A stretch of DNA of 64,000 nucleotides from an uncultured Pseudovibrio sp. (GCA_947496145.1 CANMBS010000031.1:1-64000), one strand, 5' to 3'; shown: positions 30,272 to 41,300, numbered from the stretch's first letter. A program made the numbers and translations. The notes: generated by a model from the letters alone, not told the origin.

Positions 30272-31444
30272 TTAGGCGGCTAACTTCCCGATAACTTCGT
30301 TTGCAACTCGACGTGCGACCTGATCAAGCTGAAGAATCTCTTCCAGCTCCTGAGGGCAACCTAACATATTTTGCGTATGAAGCCGATCAAGAACAAGCTG
30401 AAGCACTTGCGTGATCTGCAAGAAGCCGATTTTACGCGCCACAAACGCTTCAACAGCAACTTCATCAGCAGCATTAAAAACCGTCCCGGCTCCATCGCCC
30501 TGCTTCATCACATCAAGCGCAAGACCAAGCGCTGGAAAACGAGCAAAATCAGGCTTTTCAAAGTCCAGACGCCCGATCATCCCCAGATCAAGATCTGCCA
30601 CAGGCGCGGCTTTGCGCCTTGGATAAGCAAGACAATGCGCAATAGGACCGCACATATCCGGCGTAGCCATATGAGCTAATAATGACCCGTCACAATACTT
30701 AACCATGCCGTGAACAATAGATTGTGGATGGACCAGAACCTCTAACTGATCAGCCTCAATCGGGAAAAGATGAAAGGCTTCAATCAGCTCCAGCCCCTTG
30801 TTCACCATGGTGGCACTGTCAATGGTAATACGCTGCCCCATAGACCAGTTAGGATGCTTAAGCGCCATCTCTGGCGTCGCCACCCGCATTTCCTCCAGTG
30901 AGGCTGTACGGAACGGACCGCCAGAAGCGGTTACAATCACCTTATCGACAGCTTTAGGGTCATCCTGATCAAACACCTGAAAGATGGCATTATGTTCAGA
31001 ATCCATCGGCAGGAGTGTGGACTGCTGTTTTTCAGCCAGTGCACAAACAAGAGTACCTGCACAAACCAGTGTCTCTTTATTCGCAAGGGCGATATCGCTT
31101 CCTGCTTTAATGCCAGCCACCGTTGGCTCCAGACCAGCAGCGCCGACCATAGCAGACACCAGCATATCAACCTTCTGCCCGGCAACCTCAACGACGGCTT
31201 CACGACCAGCAGAAACTTCAATATCTGTACCAGCAAGAGCACTCTTAAGCGCATCATATTTAGAAGGGTCGCCGATCACTGCACGCTTTGCACCAGTTTC
31301 CCGGCAAGCTTTTGCAAGCGCTTCCACGTTATTGCCAGCAACAAGAGCATTCACTTCATAGCGCTCCGGGCTATGGGCGATAACCTTAAGTACGCTGGCA
31401 CCAACCGACCCGGTTGCCCCCAAGATTGTGAGAGACTTCCTCAT
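30272..31444 (-). CDS. dxr: 1-deoxy-D-xylulose-5-phosphate reductoisomerase
   Basis: Dxr makes methylerythritol phosphate, the committed step of non-mevalonate isoprenoid synthesis. The 390-residue protein has the NADPH loop GATGSVGASVL near residue 8, DSEHNAIFQVF, ASGGPFRTAS and MVNKGLELIEAFHLF. It is downstream of cdsA and uppS, supplying precursors for undecaprenyl phosphate. Confidence 0.97.
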   Translation of the reverse strand: MRKSLTILGATGSVGASVLKVIAHSPERYEVNALVAGNNVEALAKACRETGAKRAVIGDPSKYDALKSALAGTDIEVSAGREAVVEVAGQKVDMLVSAMVGAAGLEPTVAGIKAGSDIALANKETLVCAGTLVCALAEKQQSTLLPMDSEHNAIFQVFDQDDPKAVDKVIVTASGGPFRTASLEEMRVATPEMALKHPNWSMGQRITIDSATMVNKGLELIEAFHLFPIEADQLEVLVHPQSIVHGMVKYCDGSLLAHMATPDMCGPIAHCLAYPRRKAAPVADLDLGMIGRLDFEKPDFARFPALGLALDVMKQGDGAGTVFNAADEVAVEAFVARKIGFLQITQVLQLVLDRLHTQNMLGCPQELEEILQLDQVARRVANEVIGKLAA

Positions 31445-31499
31445 ATGAACAACCCTTGTAAATCAACAGATAGTCGGCAGAACATCAAAACAGATCGCA

Positions 31500-32390
31500 T
31501 CAGGATGCAAACAGCATCAGCCCGGCATTGGGATTAAACAGCTCACCGCCAAGCAGCACACCAGCCAGATAAGAAAACACAGCGGCTGACACCAGCCCGT
31601 CCACCCGGTCAAGCAAACCACCGTGACCGGGGATCAGATGGCTGGAATCCTTAACTTTAAAGCGCCGCTTCATAGAGCTTTCAAACAAGTCACCAAGTTG
31701 GGAAACAGCAGAAAGAACAACTGCCAGCGCCAGTGCCCGGATAAGATTATCGCCGCCAGCAACCGCAACAACCCCCATCCCTAACAGCGATGAAAACACA
31801 ACACCGCCAATGGCACCACTCCACGTCTTATTCGGAGAAACAGCCGGCCACAGCTTAGGCCCGCCAAAACTGCGGCCACACACATAAGCCGCAATATCAG
31901 TTCCCCACACAACGAGGAAAAGATAGATAATGAACAGCAGTCCATCATCACCTTCGCGCAGTGCCAGCAGGGAAATAAAAGTCAGACCAGCGTAAAGATA
32001 GCCTTCACTCACCCAGCGGGAAAGGCGGTCAAAACCACCTGCACCGTATAGAAGTACAGCGCCAGCAATCAGCGCTCCGGCAATCCACAGCGGCTGTGCC
32101 ATATAATAGGAAAAGCCGATAAACAACAGAAACCCATAACCAAGCAGCACAACAGGCCGCTGTGCTTTTTGCAAGATGATCCGATACCACTCCCAGTAAA
32201 CAATCAGCATGCCCACAAGCACCAGACCACCAAACCAAAGCCCGCCTGCCCATGTCAGCCCAAGGGCAACAGGAGCAAGAACAACGGCAGAAAGCGCACG
32301 CACCAGCAAATCCGGATTAGCACTCAGCACCCGCTGTAAGATACCACTGGAGTGTCCTTCAGAATTATTCTGATTGTTTTTATCAGGCAT
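31500..32390 (-). CDS. cdsA: Phosphatidate cytidylyltransferase
   Basis: CdsA makes CDP-diacylglycerol for phospholipids in the inner membrane. The 296-residue polytopic protein has about eight helices and the family signature near its C-terminus, with SSMKRRFKVKD and PGHGGLLDRVDGL. Its ATG shares one base with the uppS stop (TAATG), so the two are translationally coupled. Confidence 0.95.
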   Translation of the reverse strand: MPDKNNQNNSEGHSSGILQRVLSANPDLLVRALSAVVLAPVALGLTWAGGLWFGGLVLVGMLIVYWEWYRIILQKAQRPVVLLGYGFLLFIGFSYYMAQPLWIAGALIAGAVLLYGAGGFDRLSRWVSEGYLYAGLTFISLLALREGDDGLLFIIYLFLVVWGTDIAAYVCGRSFGGPKLWPAVSPNKTWSGAIGGVVFSSLLGMGVVAVAGGDNLIRALALAVVLSAVSQLGDLFESSMKRRFKVKDSSHLIPGHGGLLDRVDGLVSAAVFSYLAGVLLGGELFNPNAGLMLFAS

Positions 32391-33163
32391 TACGTCCCAG
32401 TCGCGTCACAGCTCAAGCCTCCATACCGCCGGTCACGGTTCGAAAACGCCAGCAAAGCGTCATCAAAAGCGCCTGAATCGAACTCAGGCCACGGCGTTGG
32501 AGCAAAATAGAATTCGGCATATGCAGCCTGCCACAGCAGGAAATTGGAGAGCCGCTGCTCCCCTCCTGTGCGGACAATGAGGTCCGGGTCCGGAATATCA
32601 CCAGTATCCAGAGCCTTGCTGACATCATCCTCCCCGATGTCAGCTGCTTTTATTTCACCAGCTTCAACACGCTCTGCCAGTTTCCGCAAGGCACGAACAT
32701 ATTCATCCCGCGCCCCGTAGTTAAAAGCAATAACCAAAACCAATCCGGTGCAATGAGCGGTTTTTCTCTCCGCATCATCCAGCAGCTCCAGCATGGATCG
32801 ATCAAGATTTTCCTTAGATCCGATTACACGGACCTGCACATTGGCCTTTATCAGCTCAATCAGATCATCGTGTACAAACCGGCGCAGCAAAGCCAGCAGA
32901 AAGGAAACTTCCTGTTGTGGGCGCGACCAGTTTTCGGAGGAGAAACTAAATAGTGTCAGATAAGATACGCCGCGTTTTTGCGCGTGTCTGACGGCCTCGC
33001 GCAGTGTTTTCACACCGCGCCGATGCCCTTCGGTACGAGGCAGACCACGGCGCTGAGCCCACCGGCCATTGCCATCCATAATGATGGCGACGTGACGAGG
33101 CACATTTAAAAGTCCGATCTCGGAGTTTTCATCAACTGCCTCAAAATCAACGCTCGCCGTCAT
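32390..33163 (-). CDS. uppS: Isoprenyl transferase (undecaprenyl diphosphate synthase)
   Basis: UppS elongates farnesyl diphosphate with isopentenyl units to the cis-polyprenyl carrier for cell wall and LPS. The 257-residue protein has the diagnostic HVAIIMDGNGRWAQRRG with catalytic Asp30, LFSFSSENWSRP and the C-terminal DLIVRTGGEQRLSNFLLWQ. It is preceded by frr after 24 nt. Confidence 0.96.
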   Translation of the reverse strand: MTASVDFEAVDENSEIGLLNVPRHVAIIMDGNGRWAQRRGLPRTEGHRRGVKTLREAVRHAQKRGVSYLTLFSFSSENWSRPQQEVSFLLALLRRFVHDDLIELIKANVQVRVIGSKENLDRSMLELLDDAERKTAHCTGLVLVIAFNYGARDEYVRALRKLAERVEAGEIKAADIGEDDVSKALDTGDIPDPDLIVRTGGEQRLSNFLLWQAAYAEFYFAPTPWPEFDSGAFDDALLAFSNRDRRYGGLSCDATGT

Positions 33164-33187
33164 ATAATCACCTCGGTCAAACAGGCT

Positions 33188-33745
33188 TTAAACCTGCTTG
33201 ATTTCCTGTTCTTTTTTGGCGAGAACGGAATCTACTTCGCCAATGATGTCGTCAGTCATCTTCTGAACTGTGTCAGAAGCAGAACGCGCATCGTCCTCGC
33301 TCATATCGCCAGCTTTTTCAAGCTTCTTGATGGTGTCCATACCATCACGGCGAACGTGACGTGCAGCGATCTTTGCCTGCTCCGCATATTTATGCGCAAC
33401 TTTGACGAGTTCTTGACGACGCTCTTCATTTAGCTCAGGAATTGGCAGGCGAAGCACCATTCCATCCACAACCGGGTTCAAACCAAGGCTGGATTCACGG
33501 ATTGCTTTCTCAGTAGCGGCAACCATGGACTTGTCCCAAACCTGAACAGACAGCATACGAGGCTCTGGCACGCTTACAGTTGCGACCTGATTGATCGGCA
33601 TTGGTGCGCCATAAGCTTCCACAGTGATTGTGTCCAGCATGCTAGCAGACGCACGACCAGTACGCAGACCAGCAAACTCATGCTTCAACGCTGTAATCGC
33701 ACCATTCATGCGGCGGTCAAGATCGTCATAGTCCAGCTCTGACAT
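33188..33745 (-). CDS. frr: Ribosome recycling factor
   Basis: RRF splits post-termination ribosomes with EF-G. The 185-residue product has [39 protein letters not shown] and the second helical bundle region typical of the family. I chose ATG 33745 with GAGG 5 nt ahead; the ORF extends five codons upstream through the ribosome site itself. It lies in pyrH-frr-uppS-cdsA order. Confidence 0.97.
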   Translation of the reverse strand: MSELDYDDLDRRMNGAITALKHEFAGLRTGRASASMLDTITVEAYGAPMPINQVATVSVPEPRMLSVQVWDKSMVAATEKAIRESSLGLNPVVDGMVLRLPIPELNEERRQELVKVAHKYAEQAKIAARHVRRDGMDTIKKLEKAGDMSEDDARSASDTVQKMTDDIIGEVDSVLAKKEQEIKQV

Positions 33746-33840
33746 AATTTCCTCTTTCACCTATCATTATAAGGACCGGCCTCCCTCTGGTGGAACCGGC
33801 CCTGATCTTTGAACGGACTTCAGATCAGCACGAAAAGCGC

Positions 33841-34563
33841 CTATCGGTCCTCAATGATCGTAAACAACCCCTGCCCGCGCAACACGTTTACAAGTGCGCC
33901 AGACGTCTTGATGGAGAAAACAACTACAGGAATTGAGTTGTCCCGGGCAAGTGCAATCGCAGTCGCATCCATGACTTTCAGGTTCTTTTCAAGAACTTCC
34001 CCCGGTGTAAGTGTCTCAAAACGCTTCGCATCGGCTTTCAGCTTCGGATCAGCATCATAAACGCCATCAACACTGGTGCCCTTGAGGAATACGTCACATT
34101 GCATCTCCGCAGCACGCAAAGCCGCACCAGAATCAGTGGTAAAGAACGGATTGCCCGTGCCGCCAGCAAACAGAATAACGTCGCCGTCTTCCATGTAACG
34201 CTCTGCACCACGCTGCGTAAAGCTCTCACAGATGGAAGGTACAGGAACAGCGGAAAGCACACGCGCCTGTATACCGCGCTGACGCAGTGCATCAGCAAGC
34301 GTGAGCGAATTCATGATTGTTGCCAGCATACCCATATGGTCGCCGGTCACACGATTACCACCCTTTGCAGCAAGCGCCACGCCGCGGAAGATGTTACCAC
34401 CACCCACAACAATACCAAACTGAGCACCCAGATTTACAGCCTCTGAAATTTCCGCTGCAACCCGCTCAACCACCTTTGGATCGATACCAAAATCCTGGTC
34501 GCCCATCAAAGCTTCCCCGGAAAGCTTCAGCAGAACCCGTTTCCAGCGCACACCTTCGGACAT
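33841..34563 (-). CDS. pyrH: UMP kinase
   Basis: UMP kinase phosphorylates UMP to UDP. The 240-residue amino-acid-kinase-fold protein has LLKLSGEALMG, VVGGGNIFRG and the uridylate-binding TTDSGAALRAAEM. ATG 34563 has AGAGGT 5 nt before it; the longer frame would run through the upstream hairpin. It lies between tsf and frr. Confidence 0.97.
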   Translation of the reverse strand: MSEGVRWKRVLLKLSGEALMGDQDFGIDPKVVERVAAEISEAVNLGAQFGIVVGGGNIFRGVALAAKGGNRVTGDHMGMLATIMNSLTLADALRQRGIQARVLSAVPVPSICESFTQRGAERYMEDGDVILFAGGTGNPFFTTDSGAALRAAEMQCDVFLKGTSVDGVYDADPKLKADAKRFETLTPGEVLEKNLKVMDATAIALARDNSIPVVVFSIKTSGALVNVLRGQGLFTIIEDR

Positions 34564-34594
34564 AGTAAACCTCTTTTTATGGCCCAGATACAAA

Positions 34595-34621
34595 GAGGGC
34601 GTCGATTGAATCGACGCCCTC
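34595..34621. terminator. 27-bp near-perfect palindrome between tsf and pyrH
   Basis: Thirteen-base arms (GAGGGCGTCGATT and its complement) flank a single central base. In RNA this gives an 11-bp stem with a 5-nt loop right after the tsf stop, followed by only TTT. It can attenuate rpsB-tsf transcription before pyrH. Confidence 0.7.
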
Positions 34622-34628
34622 AATAAAA

Positions 34629-35552
34629 TTAGTTACCAGCAGCAGCAGCAACTTCAGCTGCGAAGTCTGTTTCTTCCTTTTCAATGCCTTCACCAAGGGC
34701 AATGCGAACAAAGCCGGTGAGCTTGATTGGAGAACCGATTTCTTTAGCTGCTTCTTCAACGGCCTTCTCTACAGTCAGATCAGGGTTGATAACGAAAGAC
34801 TGCTTAACCAGTGTAACTTCTTCATAGAACTTACGCAGGCGACCTTCAACCATCTTTTCGATGATGTTTTCAGGCTTGCCGGACTCACGAGCCTGTTCCA
34901 TGTAAACAGTGCGCTCACGCTCAACTGCTTCTGGCTCCAGTTCGTCAGTGTTCAGTGCCATTGGGTTGGTCGCAGCAACGTGCATTGCGATCTGCTTGCC
35001 CAGAGCTGCCAGCTTGTCTGCATCACCTGCAGATTCAAGAGCAACCAGAACACCGATCTTGCCCAGGCCTTCGCCAGCAGCATTGTGCATGTAAGATGCA
35101 ACAACACCTTCAGAAACAGACAGGCCAGCAGAACGACGAAGGGTCATGTTTTCACCGATGGTGCCAACAGCTTCCTTCAGCTCACCTTCAACTGTCTTGT
35201 CAGAACCCGGGTACGGAGCAGCAGCCAGCTTCTCAACGTCACCATCAACACTAAGAGCGGTCGCAGCAATGTCGCGAACCAGTTTCTGGAAGTTGTCGTT
35301 ACGTGCAACGAAGTCTGTTTCGGAGTTAACCTCAACAACAACAGCTTTGTTGCCGTCAGCTGCAACTGCAACAAGACCTTCAGCCGCAACACGGCCAGCC
35401 TTCTTAGCAGCTTTTGCAAGACCTTTGGTACGCAGCCAGTCAACAGCTGCTTCCATGTCGCCGCCTGTTTCTTTCAGGGCAGCTTTACAATCCATCATGC
35501 CAGCACCGCTAGTTTCGCGGAGCTCTTTTACCATAGCAGCAGTAATGCTCAT
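34629..35552 (-). CDS. tsf: Elongation factor Ts
   Basis: EF-Ts is the nucleotide-exchange factor for EF-Tu. The 307-residue protein has an N-terminal UBA-like module ([20 protein letters not shown]), the TDFVARN core region, a dimer domain and a C-terminal module. ATG 35552 has GAGG 6 nt ahead; four extra codons upstream are unlikely to be used. It pairs with rpsB as in nearly all bacteria. Confidence 0.97.
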   Translation of the reverse strand: MSITAAMVKELRETSGAGMMDCKAALKETGGDMEAAVDWLRTKGLAKAAKKAGRVAAEGLVAVAADGNKAVVVEVNSETDFVARNDNFQKLVRDIAATALSVDGDVEKLAAAPYPGSDKTVEGELKEAVGTIGENMTLRRSAGLSVSEGVVASYMHNAAGEGLGKIGVLVALESAGDADKLAALGKQIAMHVAATNPMALNTDELEPEAVERERTVYMEQARESGKPENIIEKMVEGRLRKFYEEVTLVKQSFVINPDLTVEKAVEEAAKEIGSPIKLTGFVRIALGEGIEKEETDFAAEVAAAAGN

Positions 35553-35685
35553 CGTACGCCTCATGGACGGGAGTGTGTCATAAAAAATCGGAGGAAACCG
35601 ACTTCCCTACGGATCTATCCGATTTATCGCATAGCGATTGTGACAGTTCGGCAAACGGGCTCAAAACAGTCACATAAAACTGAGA

Positions 35686-35709
35686 GGGAAGCGCATTTCT
35701 GCGCTTCCC
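35686..35709 (-). terminator. Hairpin after rpsB
   Basis: A perfect 10-bp stem (GGGAAGCGCA, TGCGCTTCCC) with a 4-nt loop lies 13 nt after the rpsB stop on the minus strand, followed by TCTCAGTTTT. It is a probable attenuator that lowers tsf relative to rpsB. Confidence 0.65.
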
Positions 35710-35721
35710 GCAAAGAAAACC

Positions 35722-36525
35722 TTAGCCTTCGCTCTTGTCTGCTTCAGCAGCTTCCTCAGAAGCAGCTTCTTCAGCCAGTGCAGGCTCTTCAAGGAGTTCT
35801 TCAGATTCGCCGAGATCGATACCCATGGAACCGGATGCGCGTGCGATGCCGTCAATAGCAGCGCGTGCGATCAGGTCTGTGTAAAGAGTAATTGCACGAC
35901 CAGCATCATCGTTACCCGGAACCGGGTAGGTGATGCCATCTGGATCACAGTTGGAATCCAGGATCGCAGCAACTGGAATGCCCAGGCGACGAGCTTCCTG
36001 AATTGCGTTAGCTTCGCGGTTGGTGTCGATAACAAAGATCAGGTCAGGAATACCGCCCATGTCTTTGATACCACCAAGGTTGCGCTCAAGCTTCTGACGC
36101 TCACGGTCAAGGAACAGACGCTCTTTCTTGGTCATGCGGTTCGCATCACCACCGTCAAGCAGCTCTTCAACTTTACGCAGGCGCTGGATGGACTGAGAGA
36201 TCGTCTTCCAGTTGGTCAGCATACCGCCGAGCCAGCGTGCGTTTACGTAGTACTGAGCAGAGTTGCGAGCAGCTTCTGCAACAGCTTCCTGAGCCTGGCG
36301 CTTGGTACCAACCAAAAGCACGCGACCACCAGCAGCAACAGTGTCAGACACAGCTTTAAGAGCCTGGTGCAGAAGTGGAACTGTCTGACCAAGATCAAGA
36401 ATGTGAATGTTGTTGCGAACACCGAAGATGTAGTTGTTCATCTTTGGGTTCCAGCGGTGCTTCTGGTGACCAAAGTGTACGCCTGCTTCAAGCAGCTGGC
36501 GCATGGTAAAATCAGGCAAAGCCAT
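35722..36525 (-). CDS. rpsB: 30S ribosomal protein S2
   Basis: S2 is a small-subunit protein. The 267-residue product starts [20 protein letters not shown], has [11 protein letters not shown] and [17 protein letters not shown], and ends in an acidic Glu/Ala tail of about 25 residues. ATG 36525 has AAGGAG 9 nt ahead; the longer frame to 36609 reads through the leader. Confidence 0.98.
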   Translation of the reverse strand: MALPDFTMRQLLEAGVHFGHQKHRWNPKMNNYIFGVRNNIHILDLGQTVPLLHQALKAVSDTVAAGGRVLLVGTKRQAQEAVAEAARNSAQYYVNARWLGGMLTNWKTISQSIQRLRKVEELLDGGDANRMTKKERLFLDRERQKLERNLGGIKDMGGIPDLIFVIDTNREANAIQEARRLGIPVAAILDSNCDPDGITYPVPGNDDAGRAITLYTDLIARAAIDGIARASGSMGIDLGESEELLEEPALAEEAASEEAAEADKSEG

Positions 36526-36877
36526 GCCTTTATTCTCCTTAGTTTTCCGGTTTAATCCTCCGCAGGGCAGCACAACCGTGCAACTCTCTAACCGGATGGA
36601 GTTCGCCACAAGGACAAACCCCGCCCTGCGTGCGGGATGGGGCGCTTATAGAACCCCTTTTCAAGAAGATCAAGCACTCAAGGTTTAAGATCAACAAAAC
36701 CACTGATTTAACTGAGCTGACACCCTGCTTACGGCCACACCCACGCCAACTCAAACGCCTTCCCCTCGAAACGCTACAATCTGAACGAGTATTTTTGTGG
36801 GTTCTGCAACAGAAATATTTTTTGCATTAGAGACTCATGATACTTGCAGATATCTTACACAAAGCCTTGGAAAATCT
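36526..36877. promoter_or_regulatory. Divergent rpsB/lipoprotein promoter region, with rpsB leader
   Basis: No gene is present in these 352 bp. On the minus strand TTGATC (36673-36668), a 17-bp spacer and TATAAG (36650-36645) form a good promoter about 120 bp before rpsB. The G/C-rich segment 36619-36642 can fold in the leader and may be the site of S2 autoregulation. The right half is A/T-rich and must hold the lipoprotein promoter, which I cannot place. Confidence 0.55.
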
Positions 36878-37561
36878 ATGAAAAATAAAATTTTAACTAT
36901 TTTGACGACGGCAGTTGTGCTTGCTGGCTGTTCCAAAACCATCAAACTCAGCGATGAGGACGCATGGCATATTCGCTCAGCACCGGTAAAAATAGTAGAA
37001 AATAACAAGATTACCGAAACACGAAACGCCACCAGCGGTGCGAAAAACGGCATTTTGGGCGTTATTGTCGTTTCCGCTCTGAACTCAGCTGCCGGCACCT
37101 ACGATGAAATGGCAAAGGCACCAGTCTCCAGATTTGACCCGCAGCTGGCTATGCGCAAGCGCATTACTAAACACCTGAAGGCAGCACGTGGCATGAAGTT
37201 TGGTGGCAAAGTCAAAGGCCCTTACACCAAACCTAATGCAAGCGAAGAAAAGCGAGCAAAAGCTCTCGTAAAATTCGCCAAATCTGAACGGTTCAAAGGA
37301 TACTATCTGGACATCTCTCCGAAATACAACCACGCCCGGCTAAACGGCGCTGGCTGGTTCGCAATCCTTCATCAGGCATTCAGTGCGCGCGCATTGCTTG
37401 TTTCAGCAGAAGACGGAACAATCGCCGCAGCAGCAACCTGTCAAATAAACAAACATACCGACCTGACCGAGTTCTCAGAGGCTGGACAAGAGAACGCTGA
37501 CCGCATTGCACGCGAAATGGGCGAAGCCTGCGCAGACTATATCATACAAAAGATCTTCTGA
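36878..37561 (+). CDS. Putative lipoprotein of unknown function
   Basis: This is an unrecognised 227-residue protein with a lipoprotein signal: MKNKILTILTTAVVLAGC, lipobox LAGC with Cys18. The mature part is basic in the middle (MRKRITKHLKAARGMKFG) and includes a short hydrophobic stretch GILGVIVVSALN and two further cysteines (ATCQI, GEACADYI). I chose ATG 36878, giving the signal peptide; the longer frame from 36797 would bury it. The ribosome site is weak. It is an orphan between rpsB and dnaE, probably monocistronic, and probably accessory. Confidence 0.75.
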   Translation: MKNKILTILTTAVVLAGCSKTIKLSDEDAWHIRSAPVKIVENNKITETRNATSGAKNGILGVIVVSALNSAAGTYDEMAKAPVSRFDPQLAMRKRITKHLKAARGMKFGGKVKGPYTKPNASEEKRAKALVKFAKSERFKGYYLDISPKYNHARLNGAGWFAILHQAFSARALLVSAEDGTIAAAATCQINKHTDLTEFSEAGQENADRIAREMGEACADYIIQKIF

Positions 37562-37575
37562 TCATACTGAAACGT

Positions 37576-37606
37576 ACCCTGCTGGGCATCCTCAGCAGGG
37601 TTCATT
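37576..37606 (+). terminator. Intrinsic terminator of the lipoprotein gene
   Basis: ACCCTGCTG (37576-37584) pairs with CAGCAGGGT (37593-37601), with an 8-nt loop and a TCATTTT tail, 14 bp after the stop. Confidence 0.75.
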
Positions 37607-37791
37607 TTGTGAATCCACTCAATCCGTCAAAACTTTATCTCAACCTCAAACCATTCAACTGCCCCAAAGCCAGTACAATGGCCACCAGAACTGGGGTCAG
37701 TAAAAATCCTTTACTTCTCACACTTTTCCCTTGAGCATATCTAAAGCCCTCACCATATGCCTGACAGGACGGCACGAATGAAGAGGGCACC

Positions 37792-38370
37792 ATGAGCTTT
37801 GAAGCCGATGAAATTATCGACAGCCAGGCAAAACTTCGCGCAATTTTAAAGGAACCAGATCAGGCCTTATTGAATCAGGATCTGGATCACGTAAATGAAG
37901 TCGCACGACAATTTATAGCACTTGCTCCATTCCTGATCATCACAAGCAAAGGCCCCGATGGCCTCATGGACACCTCTCCCAAAGGCGACCCACGCGGGTT
38001 TGTTAAAGTCTGGGATGAAAAAACGCTCATCATTCCAATTCGTGCAGGCAATAACCGCGCCGACACTCTCGAAAATATCCTGCATGACCCCGCAGTTGGC
38101 CTGCTGTTTCTAATCCCCCATCACACCACAACACTGCGCATCGCAGGGCAAGCCAAAATCATCCAAGACAAAACCATGCAGAAAAGACTGGCAGTGAACG
38201 GACGTGAGCCTCAGCTCGCGCTTGCAATCACAGTGCAGCAGGCATTCATGCACTGCCCCCAATGCTTTGTCCGTTCAAATCTCTGGACTGAAAAGCCTGA
38301 TGCAACACCTGCAGCGCCGCCAAACTTGCTGGATTGGGAAAAAGCTGCAGAGCGGAAACAGTTAACGTAG
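37792..38370 (+). CDS. PPOX-class FMN-dependent flavoprotein (pyridoxamine 5'-phosphate oxidase-like)
   Basis: This is a 192-residue cytoplasmic split-barrel flavoprotein of the subgroup related to DR2398/MSMEG_1061. It has FLIITSKGPDGLMDTSPKGDPRGFV, the FMN-binding IPIRAGNNRADTLENIL, VGLLFLIPHHTTTLRI and the C-terminal CPQCFVRSNLW. The family reduces or oxidises unknown small molecules; it is not the PdxH of B6 synthesis. It converges on dnaE, with 28 bp between stops and no strong terminator. Confidence 0.85.
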   Translation: MSFEADEIIDSQAKLRAILKEPDQALLNQDLDHVNEVARQFIALAPFLIITSKGPDGLMDTSPKGDPRGFVKVWDEKTLIIPIRAGNNRADTLENILHDPAVGLLFLIPHHTTTLRIAGQAKIIQDKTMQKRLAVNGREPQLALAITVQQAFMHCPQCFVRSNLWTEKPDATPAAPPNLLDWEKAAERKQLT

Positions 38371-38398
38371 AACCCTTTAAAGTCCACCACGCCAAATC

Positions 38399-41300
38399 CT
38401 AGGACATCTGAACATCCATAACGCCCGGCAATGTCTTCAACGCACCGGAAAGCTGCGGCGATAGCTGATAATTGCCGGGAAGCTTGACCTCGACTTCCCG
38501 CTGCCCGTTATCCAGCAGGACCACGCAGCTCACCTCACCGTCCCCTCCCCGGCGCAACTGTCGCTGCAGGCTCTGGATAGGTTCATCCGATCCCAGAAAA
38601 ATCCTCAGGGTGCGATGGACCCTCCCCGCCACCTTCTCCAGCGGTTCAACCTGAGAAATACGAACACTGACTTCATCATCACGCATATCCGCCTGCACCA
38701 GCAGAACAACAGACTGCCCCGGCTCCAGCAAGTCGCGGCATTGATTCAGCGTCTCAGAGAACATCACCGCTTCATACTGCCCCGTCGGATCAGAGATACG
38801 CACGATTCCCATCTGGTTCCCCGTGCGCGTTTTCCGCTCCTGCTTTGCAGTAACAGTACCTGCAAGACGACCCGCTGAAGACCCGGCCTTCACCGAGCGC
38901 TCAAAATCCTTCCAAAGCTGCACGCGAAGCTTGGTGAAAAGCTCCCGGTATTCATCAAGTGGATGCGCAGAAATGTAAAATCCGACCGCCGCATACTCTT
39001 TTTGCAAACGCTCTGAAGGGAGCCACGGATCAGCAGGATTAAGGATCAAAGGCTCCGGAGCATTATCGCCTCCGAAGAAATCATTCTGACCAGAGGTCTT
39101 GTTCTCTTCGGTACGCTGCGCCATGCCGATGATCCGGTCCAGACCATCAAGCAACTGCGCCCGGTTCGGGTTAAGCTCATCAAACGCACCTGCAGCAATC
39201 AGATTTTCAATGGTGCGCTTATTCAGAACCTTAGGGCTGATACGGGTCGCAAAGTCCGCCAGATCCTTGAAAGGCTCATCACCGCGCACCTCAACAATAT
39301 GCTCAACCGCCTGCTCACCGACACCCTTGATTGCACCCATGGCGTAAACGATCTTGCCGTCCTGCACATCAAAATGAACACCGGATTTATTGACGTTCGG
39401 CGGCACCACCTCAATGCCCATGCGCATGGCTTCCTGACGAAAGTCGCTCAGCTTGTCCGTATTGCCAAGATCAAGCGTCATGATACCAGCGAGGAACTCC
39501 ACCGGATAGTTCGCCTTGAGCCAGGCAGTCTGATAGGCCACCAGTGCATAGGCAGCTGCGTGCGACTTGTTAAAACCGTAGTTCGCAAACTTCGCCACAA
39601 GGTCATAGATCATACCCGCCTGATCTTTATCGACCTTCTGCTCAACGGCACCTTCAACGAAGCGGGCACGCTGAATTTCCATCTCAGAGGCAATCTTCTT
39701 ACCCATCGCACGGCGCAGCAAATCCGCTTCACCAAGAGAATAACCAGAAAGCACCTGCGCGATCTGCATCACCTGTTCCTGATAAACGATAATACCGTTT
39801 GTCTCAGTCAGGATCGGTTCAAGCAGCGGATGCAGATAATCCGGCTCCTGCTCGCCATGCTTTACCGCATTGTAGATTGGAATATTGTCCATCGGCCCCG
39901 GACGGTAAAGCGCAACCAGAGCGATGATGTCTTCAAACCGGTCAGGCCGCATCCCTGCAATCGCCCGGCGCATCCCCTGACTTTCCAGCTGAAACACGCC
40001 AACGGTCTCACTCGCCGCCAGAAGCTTATAGGTCGCCGGATCATCTATCGGGATCTCTTCGATATTAACGTCGATGCCGCGTTTTTTGATATGCGAGACC
40101 GCCGTATCAATCACTGTGAGCGTCTTCAGACCCAAAAAGTCAAACTTAACAAGTCCGGCAGCCTCCACCCACTTCATATTGAACTGGGCAACCGGCATAT
40201 CAGAGCGAGGGTCCCGGTAGAGTGGCACCAGCTGTTCCAGCGGTCGGTCACCAATCACCACACCAGCCGCGTGTGTGGAAGCGTGGCGGTAAAGCCCCTC
40301 CAGCTTCTGCGCCATCTTCAAAAGTCGGTCAACAACCTCCTCCTGCTTGGCAGCTTCACGCAATCGCGGTTCCTGCTCCAGCGCTTCAGGCAGTGTACAC
40401 GGGTTTGCCGGATTGCCGGGCACCAGCTTACTCAGACGGTCCACCTGACCATATGGCATCTGCAGAACACGGCCCACATCACGCAGCACAGCCTTAGCCT
40501 GCAACGTACCGTAAGTGATAATCTGCGCCACCTGCTCACGGCCATATTTGCGCTGCACATACCGGATCACCTCTTCACGACGGTTCTGACAGAAGTCGAT
40601 ATCAAAGTCCGGCATGGACACACGTTCAGGATTAAGAAAGCGCTCAAACAGCAACGAAAACCGCATGGGATCAAGATCAGTAATGGTGAGCGACCACGCC
40701 ACCAGCGACCCAGCACCGGAACCACGCCCCGGACCGACCGGAATATCCTCACTCTTTGCCCACTTGATAAAGTCCGCAACGATCAGGAAGTAGCCTGGAA
40801 ACTTCATTCGGATGATAATACCCAGCTCATAATCTAAGCGGTCCCAATAGTCTTTCTCCTCAAGATCAGGAGCAAGACCATGTACATCCAGCCGCGCCTG
40901 CAAGCCTTCCTTAGCCTGCCGCGTCAGCTCTTCCGCTTCTGCCCGTTCAGCTTCCTCCGCATCTGCATCAGCGCCTGCAAAACGTGGCAGAATAGGTGCC
41001 CGTTTTAATGGCCGGTAATGACACCGCCGGGAAATCATAACAGAATTTTCAAGCGCCTCAGGCAAGTCAGCGAACAGCTCCATCATCTGCTCGCGGGTTT
41101 TGAAACAGTGGTCAGGCGTCAGTTGCCGGCGATCCGTCTCAACAAGAACACGCCCTTCAGAAATCGCAATCAGCGCATCATGCGCCTCATAGTCATCAGG
41201 GTTCGGAAAAAACGCCTCATTAGTAGCAACAACCGGAATATTCAGCTCATAGGCAAGGTTCAGGAGCGCTGGCTCAACATCTTCCTCCCCCTTCATATTG

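Noticed and set aside
39299-40837. 512-codon plus-strand frame inside dnaE
   Set aside because: It is antisense to the polymerase core, His/Arg/Gln-rich product with no domain; shadow frame.
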